64,000 nucleotides of DNA from Synergistaceae bacterium. GTDB lineage: Bacteria; Synergistota; Synergistia; Synergistales; Aminobacteriaceae. The position numbers and the translations under genes were made by a program. Location of the stretch: NCBI GenBank assembly GCA_018436725.1, contig JAHDKT010000003.1, positions 19,630 through 83,629 of the forward strand, read 5' to 3'. Positions 15,271 through 24,453 of this stretch are shown here, one piece after another (the first letter of the stretch is position 1; each line of letters begins with the position of its first letter). The notes under the pieces were generated by a model. It made no database searches and had not been told where the DNA came from. It saw only the letters and a program-made list of their open reading frames with translations.

Positions 15271-16166
15271 AGACACTTATGGACCGTCCCCGGCGGTCCC
15301 TGCTCTATATTCCGGGGAACAATCCCGGCATGATCCAGAACTGCGCAATCTACGGTTCGGATGGAGTCCTCCTCGACCTGGAGGACTCCATCTCCATATC
15401 CGAAAAAGACTCGGCCCGAAAACTGGTGAAGCACGCGCTGCGGACGCTCGACTTCGGCGCGGTGGAGCGCGTGGTGCGCATCAACGGGCTCGACACTCCC
15501 TTCTTCAAGGACGACCTGGAAGAAATCGTACCGGCCCGCCCCGACGCCGTACGCATTCCGAAGATCGACTCCCCGGACGACGTCAGGACCGCCGACGCAA
15601 TCATCACCCGGCTGGAGCAAGAACACGGCATGGAACCCGGATCGGTCCGCATCCATGCGATGCTCGAAACGGCGCGCGCGATCATGAACGCGAACCCGAT
15701 CGCGGCGTCCTCCCCTCGCATCCTGGGGCTCACCATCGGCGGGCAGGATCTCGCCGCCGACCTCGGCATCAGGATAACCCGCGAAGGGTTCGAACTGCTC
15801 TATGCGCGGAGCGCCGTCGTCCTCGCGGCGAAGGCCAACGGACTGCTGGCGTTCGACACCGTCTATACCGACATCAACAACCTCGACGGACTCCGCGAAC
15901 AGGCGGCGATGTCGGTCGCGCTGGGCTTCTCCGGCAAGGCGGCCATTCATCCCTCGCAGATCGCCGTCATCCACGAGGCGTTCACCCCGGAGGAGAAAGA
16001 GGTCAGGAAGGCGGAGCGCATCGTCCGCGGAGCGAAAGAAGCCGAGGAGCGCGGACTGGGCGTTGTGGCCGTCGACGGTCGAATGGTGGACGCTCCCGTG
16101 GTCGCGCAGGCCATGCGGACGCTCGAACTTGCCCGCCTCGCCGGAATGGAGGTCGAAAGCCTATGA
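15267..16166 (+). CDS. citE: Citrate lyase beta subunit (citryl-ACP lyase)
   Basis: The 299-residue TIM-barrel protein belongs to the CitE/HpcH aldolase group. Marks are RSLLYIPGNNPGMIQ at the N-terminus, the acidic cluster GVLLDLEDSISISEKD about residues 32-47, VRIPKID, and IHAMLETARAIMNANPIA with a metal-ligand Glu about 134. It cleaves citryl-ACP to acetyl-ACP and oxaloacetate. I recognise it as CitE rather than a stand-alone malyl-CoA lyase because citF follows directly. It starts in the tctA stop (ATGA) and itself overlaps citF (ATGA), so tctA-citE-citF are translationally coupled. Confidence 0.92.
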   Translation: MKTLMDRPRRSLLYIPGNNPGMIQNCAIYGSDGVLLDLEDSISISEKDSARKLVKHALRTLDFGAVERVVRINGLDTPFFKDDLEEIVPARPDAVRIPKIDSPDDVRTADAIITRLEQEHGMEPGSVRIHAMLETARAIMNANPIAASSPRILGLTIGGQDLAADLGIRITREGFELLYARSAVVLAAKANGLLAFDTVYTDINNLDGLREQAAMSVALGFSGKAAIHPSQIAVIHEAFTPEEKEVRKAERIVRGAKEAEERGLGVVAVDGRMVDAPVVAQAMRTLELARLAGMEVESL

Positions 16167-17731
16167 AACCTGAACACTTGGAAAAAAACTCCATCGGGAG
16201 AGAGGTCCCGACGCTCGTTCCCGGGCTCGGCGAGTTCGCCCCGTACGCGGGACCGCGCGCACGGCTCGACGGAAAGCACGTCTGGACGCCGACGCAGTAC
16301 CCGCGAAAAATCGCCGCGCCGACGACGAACAAGGTGGCGCGGAACCTCAAGGAAGCGATCGAAAAGTCGGGACTTCGCGACGGTATGACGATCTCCTTCC
16401 ACCATCATCTCAGGAACGGCGACGCGCTTGTAGGAATCGTGCTCTCTCTGCTCGACGAGATGGGCCTGCGGAACCTCACGCTCGCCCCGAGTTCGCTGGG
16501 CGACTCGCACGACTGCGTCGCCGACGCGGTGCGCAAGGGCGTCGTCGCGCGTCTGAACACCTCGGGCGTCCGCGGAGAGGTCGGCAAGGCAATCTCCCGA
16601 GGGGAATTCGAACTGCCCGTCATGATCCGCAGCCACGGAGGACGGGCGCGCGCTATCGAGGAGGGAAGCCTCCATATCGACGTGGCCTTCCTCGCCGCCC
16701 CTGCATGCGACAGGCTCGGCAACTTCACCGGGTCCGCGGGCAAGACGGCCTGCGGCGCGATGGGGTACGCGATGATCGACGCGCGCTACGCGGATCACGT
16801 GATCGCGGTGACCGACAATCTCGTGGAGTACCCGCTCGCGCCGCGCATCTCGGTTCCGCAGTATCTTGTGGATCAGGTGGTCGTGGTCGACTCCGTCGGC
16901 GATCCGTCGAAGATCGCCACCGGGGCCACCCGCGTGACCCGCGACCCCGTGCAGCTCCGGATCGCGGAGCTGGCGTTCGGCCTCCTTAAGGCTTCCGGGA
17001 TGCTGAAGAACGGCTGTTCCTTCCAGACCGGCGGCGGCGGTCCAAGCCTCGCCGTGGCGCGCTACGTCAAGGAGTACATGAAATCGCACGCGATCAAAGG
17101 GAGCTACTGCATCGGCGGCATCACCGGCTATATGGCGTCGATGCTTGAGGAGGGGCTCTTCGACGCTCTCTTCGACGTGCAGAGCTTCGACGCGGCCGTG
17201 ACGTCGTCGATCGCGAACAACCCGCGGCACATCGAGGTGGATGCCTCTTGCTACGCCAATCCGTTCAACAAGGGGTGCCTCGTGAACGACCTCGACGTGG
17301 TCATTCTCGCCGCGCTCGACGTGGACGTCGACTTCAACGTCGACGTCCTCACCGGACACGACGGCGTCCTCAGAGGCGCGTCCGGAGGGCACTCCGACAC
17401 GGCCGCCGGGGCGAAGCTCACCGTCATCACCATCCCCTCGATGCGCAACGGCGTACCCTCGATACGGAACCGCGTGCAGACGGTCGTCACGCCGGGAGAG
17501 ACCGTGGACGTCATCGTCACCGAACGCGGAATGGCCATCAACCCGCTCCGGGAGGACCTTCGGGCCATCGCCTCCGACGCGGGGCTCCCCGTGAAGGACA
17601 TTCTGCAGCTCAAGGCGGAGATCGAGAAGGTCACGGGCATTCCCGAAGAGGTCCGCTTCGGCGACGAGATCGTGGGTCTCGTGGAGTACCGAGACGGCAC
17701 GATCATCGACACGATACGGAAAGTGCTGTAA
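16163..17731 (+). CDS. citF: Citrate lyase alpha subunit (citrate:acetyl-ACP transferase)
   Basis: The 522-residue protein has the two coenzyme A transferase halves of CitF. Recognisable parts are the N-terminal NSIGREVPTLVPGLGEFAPYAG, SFHHHLRNGDALV, FTGSAGKTACGAMGYA, and the C-terminal FNVDVLTGHDGVLRGASGGHSDTAAGAKLT. It exchanges the acetyl group on CitD for citrate. Full family length, no truncation. It is the last gene of the tctCBA-citEF operon; a strong terminator follows six bases downstream. It requires CitD, CitC and CitXG from the divergent operon. Confidence 0.95.
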   Translation: MKPEHLEKNSIGREVPTLVPGLGEFAPYAGPRARLDGKHVWTPTQYPRKIAAPTTNKVARNLKEAIEKSGLRDGMTISFHHHLRNGDALVGIVLSLLDEMGLRNLTLAPSSLGDSHDCVADAVRKGVVARLNTSGVRGEVGKAISRGEFELPVMIRSHGGRARAIEEGSLHIDVAFLAAPACDRLGNFTGSAGKTACGAMGYAMIDARYADHVIAVTDNLVEYPLAPRISVPQYLVDQVVVVDSVGDPSKIATGATRVTRDPVQLRIAELAFGLLKASGMLKNGCSFQTGGGGPSLAVARYVKEYMKSHAIKGSYCIGGITGYMASMLEEGLFDALFDVQSFDAAVTSSIANNPRHIEVDASCYANPFNKGCLVNDLDVVILAALDVDVDFNVDVLTGHDGVLRGASGGHSDTAAGAKLTVITIPSMRNGVPSIRNRVQTVVTPGETVDVIVTERGMAINPLREDLRAIASDAGLPVKDILQLKAEIEKVTGIPEEVRFGDEIVGLVEYRDGTIIDTIRKVL

Positions 17732-17736
17732 TATAC

Positions 17737-17774
17737 ATGCCGGTCTCCCCTTCCTAATGAGGAGAGACCGGCAT
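17737..17774 (+). terminator. Terminator after citF
   Basis: ATGCCGGTCTCCCC (17737-17750) and GGAGAGACCGGCAT (17761-17774) make a 14-position stem with one mismatch, a 10-base loop and TTCTTC after it. It closes the citrate operon and precedes the AbrB-type gene. Confidence 0.75.
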
Positions 17775-17799
17775 TCTTCGCATAATGGAGGGCCTTTGC

Positions 17800-18288
17800 A
17801 TGAGAGATCAGGGCATCGTCGTGGCGGCAATTCTTCTGGGAGCGTGGGCTGGACACCACTTCAAACTCCCTTCGGGCATCCTCACCGGAGGCATGATCGC
17901 CGGGCTGGTGGCCAAGGGCGTCGTCCTCGCCGATATACCGAGCGGGAACCTGCTGTCGACCATTTCGCAGCTCCTCGTGGCCTACGTCGTCGTCTCCAAT
18001 TCGGACGTCGCCTCCATCCGCAGGCACCCGGAGGCAGTCCCGGTCGCCGTCGGCTACATCCTCGTGCTCATCGTCTTCTGTATGATCGCCGCATGGGGGA
18101 TCAGCCGCTGGTTCGATCTGGACCTGCAGACGGCGATCTATGCCACAGCGCCCGGAGGGCTCGCCGGAATGGCGCTCTCCGCCACGGACGCAGGCGCCGA
18201 GACCCCGGTCTCGATGATGTTCCATCTCCTCCGGCTGACCATCATCCTGATCGTCACGCCGTATCTGGCGGCATTCTTCACGCGCTGA
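17800..18288 (+). CDS. AbrB-family membrane protein, single half (AbrB duplication domain)
   Basis: The 162-residue protein has five or six hydrophobic segments and the repeat pattern of the AbrB/AzlC-neighbour transporters: an LPSGILTGGMIAGL loop near the start and YATAPGGLAGMALSATDAGA (about residues 112-131), the PGG-(L/M)-xxM motif of that repeat. Full-length members are about 350 residues with two such halves; this has one, so it may dimerise. I start at the ATG at 17800, seven bases after GGAGGG. Substrate unknown; nearness to the citrate operon is suggestive only. Confidence 0.72.
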   Translation: MRDQGIVVAAILLGAWAGHHFKLPSGILTGGMIAGLVAKGVVLADIPSGNLLSTISQLLVAYVVVSNSDVASIRRHPEAVPVAVGYILVLIVFCMIAAWGISRWFDLDLQTAIYATAPGGLAGMALSATDAGAETPVSMMFHLLRLTIILIVTPYLAAFFTR

Positions 18289-18290
18289 CC

Positions 18291-19082
18291 CTACGGCACC
18301 GCCCTCGTCATGCCGCCGTCGGCGAGAACCGTCTGCCCGGTGATGTAGGTATTCGCCCCCGACCCGAGGAAGACGGCGAGCCGTCCGTACTCTTCGGGAT
18401 CGCCGTACCGTCCGAGCGGGATGCGACCGAGCGCCGCCGCGCTTACCTGCTCCACGGAAAGCCCCTTCTTCTCGGCAAGCGAGCGGTCGAGCGACCGGAT
18501 GCGCTCCGTGTCGAACCTTCCGGGGCCGATGGCGTTCACGAGAATGCCGTAGGGCGCGAACTCGACGGCCAGACTTTTCGTCAGACCGATCACTCCGAGA
18601 CGGAAGGTATTGGAAAGGATGAGGTTCTCTATGACTTCTCGGACCGACGACGATGTCGAGTTCACGATACGCCCCCACCCGCGCTTCTTCATATGCGGAA
18701 GGACCTCGCGAATCGCCCGTACGTAGCTCAACAGCGTCAGCTCGAAGGCCCCGGTCCACACGGTATCGTCGAACGACTCGAACGTCCCGGCGGGTGGTCC
18801 TCCGGCGTTGTTCACCAGCACGTCCACGCCGCCTTCCGGCTCCGCAGCGAAGGCTACGAGCCTCTTGAGATCCTCGGCCTTCGTAATATCGCACACCCGG
18901 AAACGGGGAATCCGGCCCGTCGCCTTCTCCAGGTCCGCGACAGCGGCCTCCAGCTTCTCCGCCCCTCTGCCTGAGAGCACCACGTCCGCCCCCTCTTTCA
19001 AAAACTCCCCGGCCGCAGCCTTTCCCAGTCCGGAGCCGGAGGCGAGCACCAGCACAGTTTTTCCGCCAAGTCCATAATCCAT
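18291..19082 (-). CDS. Short-chain dehydrogenase/reductase lacking the catalytic tyrosine
   Basis: The 263-residue protein has a Rossmann fold with the nucleotide loop ASGSGLGKA (about residues 14-22), a central NNAGG and the C-terminal GRFDTERI and TGQTVLADGGMTRAVP segments of classical SDRs. The usual YxxxK is absent: the aligned stretch is LSNTFRLG followed by LTKS, so Tyr is replaced. This S-N-x-x-R variant occurs in a known branch annotated as FabG-like whose activity is not clear. The ATG at 19082 has AAGGAGGGG upstream. It converges on the AbrB-type gene two bases away. Substrate cannot be predicted. Confidence 0.85.
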   Translation of the reverse strand: MDYGLGGKTVLVLASGSGLGKAAAGEFLKEGADVVLSGRGAEKLEAAVADLEKATGRIPRFRVCDITKAEDLKRLVAFAAEPEGGVDVLVNNAGGPPAGTFESFDDTVWTGAFELTLLSYVRAIREVLPHMKKRGWGRIVNSTSSSVREVIENLILSNTFRLGVIGLTKSLAVEFAPYGILVNAIGPGRFDTERIRSLDRSLAEKKGLSVEQVSAAALGRIPLGRYGDPEEYGRLAVFLGSGANTYITGQTVLADGGMTRAVP

Positions 19083-19263
19083 TGTCACCCCTCCTTGGAA
19101 AAAATCTGTCACCTTTCGAATATTGTACACCCTCTCCGTTCCTGGATACACTCGCCGCATACCGGACTATTCAAAGCACATACGAAGGTGTAGAATACAG
19201 AAATGATTCTCCCGAGGCATAGGAGAAAAACGATCTCGCTCTAATAGGAAGGGGTTGGTCACC

Positions 19264-21045
19264 ATGAAGGCATTGACATTGAGAACAAGATTATGGATCC
19301 TCGCGCTTATTCCAGTCTTAGGAATTCTGCTCGTTACAGGATTCTCGATGTACTCCGCCAATGCGATCTATAACGACCTGCTGGCCCGCATTCACCAGGA
19401 GGCGTTCGTGGCGCAAAGCCTCGTACTCAACGGCGATCGGGATCTGTACCAGGCTCTTGTGGCGAAACAGGCCATACTGAACCACGGAACGGGGAAGGAC
19501 TTCGAGAAAAACCTCAAAGATTTTCGGGAGAACGTGAAACAGGTCACGGATCGTCTCGGCCAGGCCGAAACGATCCTCGCCCGCGACAGGAACGCCTGGA
19601 GCCCCTTCCGCCTGAAGGGCAAGCCCGAATCGATCTTCGACGAATTCGACGCTCTGAAAAAGGACTTTCCCGTATGGGCAAAAGAGTCGGAACAGCAGAT
19701 CGAGGACATCCGCGCGGGAAAGCTCGCTCCCGGCTCAGTCCAGCAGATCGAAGACACCATGTTTAAAGCAGTGCGCGGAAACATCAACGATATCGGCGAA
19801 ATCCTGGACGTCGGCGCGGAGGAGGCCGCGCTGGAGAACAAGGAGCGGATGACGACCGCGAACATCGTCATGGGGACGGTAGCCGCGTTCGTCGCGCTCA
19901 TGGCCCTGGGCATCGCCTTCACCACCATTCGTTCGATACGTCGTTCGGTCGCCTCCATTCTGGCGACCTCCAAAGCCGGAAAGGAGGGCGATTTGACCGT
20001 CCGAACCACCATGACCGGCAAAGACGAACTGTCGACAGTGGGGCACTCGCTCGACGGCATGCTCGACAGCCTCCGCGACGTCGTCTCCGAACTTCAGAAG
20101 AAGGCGGTCATCCTTTCCACGCTCTCGGAAAACACCGCCGCCTCTTGCGAGGAGGTCACCAGCACCACCAACGAAGTCGCCGAGAGCAACGGCCGCCTCG
20201 CCGAAGAGGTGGGGCTCGGCCGGAAGAGCGCCGTCGACGCTTCGCAGAACATCCTCGAGATGAACAGCGCCATTCAGTCCGCCAAGTCGATCGCCTCCAG
20301 AGCCGACCAAAACTCTCGGGAAATGGCCGAGGCGGCTGCGAAGGGGAGAGAGACCGTCGCCTCCTCCATCGGCCACATGGAGGGGATCCGGAACGCCGTC
20401 GCCGAGACCGAAAAGATGATATCCCAGCTCAATCAATACTCTCAACGCATCGGCGTCGTGGGAACCACTATTACGTCGCTTGCCGATCAAACCAACCTCC
20501 TCGCGCTGAACGCCGCCATCGAGGCGGCCCGGGCGGGGGAGGCGGGGCGAGGATTCGCGGTGGTGGCGGACGAGGTCCGCAAGCTCGCGGAACAGTCGCA
20601 GCAGGGGGCGCGCGAAGTCGCGGAGCTGGTCGAACGCATCCTCCAGGGAACCTCCGAGGCAGTCTCTTCGATGGGGAAGAGCCTTCACGACGTGGAGGAA
20701 GGCGTGGCTATCGCGCATGTCGCCGGAGAGGCGCTCGACAAGATCATGGCCGCCACGAAAAGCTCGGTGGACGACATTCGTCTGATCATCGAGGCCACCG
20801 AACAGGAGGCGGAAAAAGCCGAGGACGTCGTCGCATTGATCGACAAAACCGCCTCGGTGATGGAGAACGCCGATACGCAGGTGCAGAGCGTCGCGGCCTC
20901 CATGGAGGAGACCGCCGCGGCCATGGAGAACGTCGCGAGCAGCGCCACCGAGGTAAGCGGCACTGCGGAGGATCTGCGCAGACTGACCGAGCGCTTCATC
21001 GTCGACGCTTCGCCGGAGAGCGGACTCGCTCTTACGAGAAGATAA
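19264..21045 (+). CDS. Methyl-accepting chemotaxis protein
   Basis: The 593-residue receptor has a first membrane helix (about residues 8-29), a periplasmic sensor region of about 165 residues rich in helices, a second membrane helix (about 196-218), a HAMP linker (about 219-272) and the cytoplasmic signalling coiled coil. The hairpin tip reads [20 protein letters not shown], which binds CheA/CheW. Methylation-type EE/QE pairs flank it. The periplasmic part is a four-helix-bundle type; its ligand is unknown, but position beside citrate and peptide uptake genes suggests a nutrient. AGGAAGGGG is nine bases before the ATG. Confidence 0.95.
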   Translation: MKALTLRTRLWILALIPVLGILLVTGFSMYSANAIYNDLLARIHQEAFVAQSLVLNGDRDLYQALVAKQAILNHGTGKDFEKNLKDFRENVKQVTDRLGQAETILARDRNAWSPFRLKGKPESIFDEFDALKKDFPVWAKESEQQIEDIRAGKLAPGSVQQIEDTMFKAVRGNINDIGEILDVGAEEAALENKERMTTANIVMGTVAAFVALMALGIAFTTIRSIRRSVASILATSKAGKEGDLTVRTTMTGKDELSTVGHSLDGMLDSLRDVVSELQKKAVILSTLSENTAASCEEVTSTTNEVAESNGRLAEEVGLGRKSAVDASQNILEMNSAIQSAKSIASRADQNSREMAEAAAKGRETVASSIGHMEGIRNAVAETEKMISQLNQYSQRIGVVGTTITSLADQTNLLALNAAIEAARAGEAGRGFAVVADEVRKLAEQSQQGAREVAELVERILQGTSEAVSSMGKSLHDVEEGVAIAHVAGEALDKIMAATKSSVDDIRLIIEATEQEAEKAEDVVALIDKTASVMENADTQVQSVAASMEETAAAMENVASSATEVSGTAEDLRRLTERFIVDASPESGLALTRR

Positions 21046-21107
21046 CACTGGCGGCGCGCCGCCGGTACGAAGACGCGCCGTTTTTTCGCGGACGCACGGA
21101 CGTCCGG

Positions 21108-21137
21108 AAAACGCCCCCTCGAACGAGGGGGCGTTTT
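21108..21137 (+). terminator. Bidirectional terminator between the chemotaxis receptor and RidA genes
   Basis: AAAACGCCCCCTC and GAGGGGGCGTTTT form a perfect 13-bp stem with a four-base loop. The A-run on the left and T-run on the right let it work for both convergent genes. Confidence 0.9.
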
Positions 21138-21184
21138 CGTCGCGTTTCGAACGATCTACTTGAGAAGCGGGGGGATCGCCGCTC

Positions 21185-21559
21185 TCAGTCCAGCTCCGCG
21201 ATGGCGTCGATCTCCACCAGCATGCCGAAAAGCTGGCTCTGGACGGTGATCCGCACAGGGTACGGCTCGGTGAAGAACTCCTTGTACACTTCGTTGTACC
21301 CCTGGAAGTCGCGGTCGAGGTTCGTCAGGTGCGCCGTCACCTTGACCACATGATCCATCGTCGCGCCGCCGGCTTCGAGGATCGCCTTGATATTCTTCAA
21401 AACCTGCCGGGTCTGCTCTCGAATTCCTTCGGGGTTCGTCCCGGTCTCTGGATTCCTCGGCCCCTGGCCGGAGACGTAGACGCGGTTGCCGCAGACCAAC
21501 CCTTGCGAGTACGGACCGATGGGCTCCGGCGCTTTGTCGGTTCGGATAACTTTTTTCAT
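21185..21559 (-). CDS. ridA: RidA-family enamine/imine deaminase
   Basis: The 124-residue protein is a typical RidA (YjgF/YER057c/UK114) monomer of a trimer. IGPYSQG near residue 14 and the catalytic arginine in PVRITVQSQL near residue 102 are visible. RidA hydrolyses reactive enamines and imines, such as 2-aminoacrylate, released by PLP enzymes. It is the last gene of the minus-strand catabolic run that contains two SelA-fold PLP enzymes, which fits a role in clearing their enamine products. AAAGGAGGAAATCAC precedes the ATG. Confidence 0.93.
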   Translation of the reverse strand: MKKVIRTDKAPEPIGPYSQGLVCGNRVYVSGQGPRNPETGTNPEGIREQTRQVLKNIKAILEAGGATMDHVVKVTAHLTNLDRDFQGYNEVYKEFFTEPYPVRITVQSQLFGMLVEIDAIAELD

Positions 21560-21616
21560 AGTGATTTCCTCCTTTGATTGGACTTGAGCTGCAATTGTAC
21601 CTCATTAAGGTGTTTT

Positions 21617-22585
21617 TTATGAGTACAAATGGCAAACAACAAAATGCCCTTCCCTCTCGCAAGATTCGGGCGCATCGCTCCGACAGCGTTGTATGGCTCG
21701 GAAACATCTCGGATGGAACGGACACCCCGACGGAGGATTCAAGGGGCTAGGGACGTCGCCTCCGAGGATAAGTCGTTTTCCTTTCTTCCCCGGCATGGGG
21801 ACCGGTGCAGCGGAGAGCAACGCCTGCGTATACGGATGCAGCGGGTTCGCGAAGAGTTCGTCCGTCCTCGCCATCTCCACGATCCGCCCCAAGTACATTA
21901 CCGCCACACGGTCGCTGATGTGCTTTACCACGCTGAGGTCGTGCGCAATGAAGAGATACGTCAGATCCAGTTTTTCCCGCAGTTCCGCCAAAAGGTTGAT
22001 CACCTGCGCCTGTATGGAGACGTCGAGCGCCGAGACGGGTTCGTCGGCCACCACCAGAGACGGGTTCAATACAAGCGCCCTGGCGATACCGATCCGTTGA
22101 CGCTGTCCTCCGCTGAACTCGAATGCATAGCGATTTAGGACTGCGGCATCCAATCCCACATCTTCTAGAATACCGGCCACTCGTTCCTTCCGTTCTTTGC
22201 CCGAGGAGAGAAGTCTATGCGCCGCAAGAGGTTCTCCGACAATCTGTGCTACGGTCATACGGGGATCGAGGGATGCGAACGGATCCTGGAAGATCATCTG
22301 GAATTCGCGTCGTGCGCGACGAAGCTCCTCGCCGGAGATCGCCAGTAGGTTCCGTCCCCTGAAGAGCACCTCTCCCGAAGTTGCGGAGAGAAGGCGAAGC
22401 ACCACTCTTCCAGTAGTCGACTTACCGCAGCCGGACTCCCCCACTAGGCCGAGAGTCTCCCTCCGTTTCATCGAAAAGGAGACACCGTCCACAGCCTTGA
22501 CGTAGCCCGATACTTTCTGCAAGAGTCCGGAGCGGATCGGGAAGTGCTTTTTGATGTTTCGGACCTCCAACAGAACCTCGCTCAT
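21617..22585 (-). CDS. dppF: Peptide ABC transporter ATP-binding protein, DppF type
   Basis: The 322-residue ATPase has Walker [10 protein letters not shown], signature [15 protein letters not shown], Walker [13 protein letters not shown], the H-loop IAHDLSVV, and the C-terminal oligopeptide-ABC extension with cysteines (GCPFHPRC...RC...C) that binds an iron-sulfur cluster in some members. It energises the DppBC channel. I start at the ATG at 22585, which overlaps the dppD stop (ATGA). It ends the dppABCDF set; ridA follows after 57 bases. Confidence 0.93.
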   Translation of the reverse strand: MSEVLLEVRNIKKHFPIRSGLLQKVSGYVKAVDGVSFSMKRRETLGLVGESGCGKSTTGRVVLRLLSATSGEVLFRGRNLLAISGEELRRARREFQMIFQDPFASLDPRMTVAQIVGEPLAAHRLLSSGKERKERVAGILEDVGLDAAVLNRYAFEFSGGQRQRIGIARALVLNPSLVVADEPVSALDVSIQAQVINLLAELREKLDLTYLFIAHDLSVVKHISDRVAVMYLGRIVEMARTDELFANPLHPYTQALLSAAPVPMPGKKGKRLILGGDVPSPLNPPSGCPFHPRCFRAIQRCRSDAPESCEREGHFVVCHLYS

Positions 22586-23601
22586 CGCTTCGCCCCTCTT
22601 TCCGAAACCGAAAGCGCCTCTTCCCACCGAAGACAGCGAGTATAATGCCCCGGCGCGACTTCCAAAAGCTCCGGCTCCTTCGTGCGACATGCATCGCACG
22701 CCATAGTACAGCGGTTGCCGAATTTACACCCGGAGGGAAGAGAATCAAGCGCCGGAACCATACCAGGGATGGCCCTGAGATGCCCTACTCTTCCCTCCAA
22801 AGGGGGAATGGAGTCCATAAGACCTCGCGTGTAGGGGTGGAGGGGCGAGCGGAACAACTCCTCGGTAGACGCCATTTCGACAAGTCTCCCCGCGTACATC
22901 ACGGCCACACGCTGAGCCGACTCGGCGACTATCCCAAGATTATGGGTAATCAAGAGCACCGACATTGTACGCTCTCTTTTCAGCGTTTCCAAAAGGTCCA
23001 GTATCTGCGCCTGGATCGTAACGTCGAGGGCGGTCGTCGGTTCGTCCGCTATGAGCAACTCCGGGTCCAGCGCCAGCGCCATCGCGATCATCACCCGCTG
23101 GCGCATACCGCCGCTGAGCAGATGGGGGTATGCGTCCACCCTCTTCTCCGGACTCGGTATCCCCACTTTGCGAAGCATCTCCACCGCCCGATCACGGGCG
23201 TCTTTTCCGGACATGCATCCGTGAGCCAGGATCCCCTCCATGATCTGCCGGCCGACAGTATAGACGGGGTTGAGAGAGGTCATCGGCTCCTGAAAAATCA
23301 TAGAGATATCCTTTCCGCGAAGCTTCATCATTTCTTCGTTATTCAGAGAAACAAGATCCTTGCCCTTGAAGAAGATACCCCCTGAGACGATTTTTCCGTG
23401 AGGACGGGGAACGAGGCCGAGGATTGCCAACGATGTCATGGATTTGCCGCTCCCCGACTCTCCCACGAGGCCGAGAGTCTCGCCTTTTTCTATGTGAAGG
23501 CTCACCCCATCGACAGGGTAGATATACCCCGAGGACGGAGAGGGGAAACTCACCTTCAGATTCCGAATCTCGATGAGACGCGCTTCCTGTTGTTCCGTCA
23601 T
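22582..23601 (-). CDS. dppD: Peptide ABC transporter ATP-binding protein, DppD type
   Basis: The 339-residue ATPase carries Walker [10 protein letters not shown], signature [15 protein letters not shown], Walker [13 protein letters not shown] and the H-loop ITHNLGIV, then the cysteine-containing C-terminal segment [16 protein letters not shown]. It forms a heterodimer with DppF. It starts two bases after dppC stops and overlaps dppF, so the set is one operon. Confidence 0.93.
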   Translation of the reverse strand: MTEQQEARLIEIRNLKVSFPSPSSGYIYPVDGVSLHIEKGETLGLVGESGSGKSMTSLAILGLVPRPHGKIVSGGIFFKGKDLVSLNNEEMMKLRGKDISMIFQEPMTSLNPVYTVGRQIMEGILAHGCMSGKDARDRAVEMLRKVGIPSPEKRVDAYPHLLSGGMRQRVMIAMALALDPELLIADEPTTALDVTIQAQILDLLETLKRERTMSVLLITHNLGIVAESAQRVAVMYAGRLVEMASTEELFRSPLHPYTRGLMDSIPPLEGRVGHLRAIPGMVPALDSLPSGCKFGNRCTMACDACRTKEPELLEVAPGHYTRCLRWEEALSVSERGAKR

Positions 23602-23603
23602 GC

Positions 23604-24443
23604 CTACACCCCCTCGATATCTCGCCGGAAGTGCGGATCAAGCCGGTCGCGAAGCACATCGCCCACCAAGTTGAACGAGAGCACCGTAAGAACTATAGCC
23701 GCGCCGGGGAAGATGAGCAGCCAAGGAGCTCGCGTGAGGTACATTCTCCCCTCGCTGAGCATATTGCCCCAACTTGGAATCGACGGCGGAATGCCGAGTC
23801 CGAGGAAATCGAGCGCCGCCATATCCAACAGAGAGAAGGCGAAGGTGAAGGTAGCCTGTACGATCAGAGGAGACATCATGTTGGGAAGCACGTGTCTGAG
23901 TATGATCCACTTTTGTTTCACTCCGGAGGAGATAGCCGACTCGATATACGGTTCCTCCCGGATCTTCAGCGTCAGACCGTAAACGATGCGGGTAGTCCGA
24001 GTAAGATACGTTGCGCCGACGGCGATAATCACATTCACCATGCCCCGTCCGAGAATCGAGACGAAGACGAGAGCGAGAAGAAGCGGGGGAAAGGCCATGA
24101 GCACATCGATCAGGCGCATAAGATATGGTTCGATCTTCCTGAAATAACCCGATGAGACACCGATCAGAACGCCGATCGACATGGAAAAAAGAATCACTCC
24201 CGCCGACCCGATAAGGCTGGTCCTGGCGCCGTGAACGGCCCTGCTGAAAATATCGCGCCCGAAGTTATCCGTACCGAAAAAATGAGCGCTATCCGGCCCT
24301 TTGAGTTTTTCAATGGGGTTCATCGCCTGCGGATCAAACGGAGCAATACGATCTGCAAAGAGGGCGAAAACACACAGCGCCGATATAAAAAGCAGCCCGG
24401 CAAACGCTATTTTTCGCTTGTAAAGTATCGATAGAATTTTCAT
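23604..24443 (-). CDS. dppC: Peptide ABC transporter permease, DppC type
   Basis: The 279-residue protein has an N-terminal membrane anchor, the FGTDNFGRDIFSR segment that marks DppC/OppC proteins, five further helices and the EAA coupling loop ESAISSGVKQKWIILRHVLPN. I choose the ATG at 24443 because AGGA lies eight bases upstream; two earlier ATGs have no ribosome site. It pairs with DppB, whose stop is ten bases upstream. Confidence 0.9.
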   Translation of the reverse strand: MKILSILYKRKIAFAGLLFISALCVFALFADRIAPFDPQAMNPIEKLKGPDSAHFFGTDNFGRDIFSRAVHGARTSLIGSAGVILFSMSIGVLIGVSSGYFRKIEPYLMRLIDVLMAFPPLLLALVFVSILGRGMVNVIIAVGATYLTRTTRIVYGLTLKIREEPYIESAISSGVKQKWIILRHVLPNMMSPLIVQATFTFAFSLLDMAALDFLGLGIPPSIPSWGNMLSEGRMYLTRAPWLLIFPGAAIVLTVLSFNLVGDVLRDRLDPHFRRDIEGV

Positions 24444-24453
24444 ACGCAGCATC

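Noticed and set aside
13524..16166. Very long plus-strand open frame (880 codons) over tctB-tctA
   Set aside because: Only its last part is the true citE frame; the rest is an Arg/His-rich shadow of tctA.
15267..16166. citE as a stand-alone malyl-CoA/citramalyl-CoA lyase
   Set aside because: Translational coupling with tctA and citF and presence of citC, citD and citXG make citrate lyase beta subunit much more likely.
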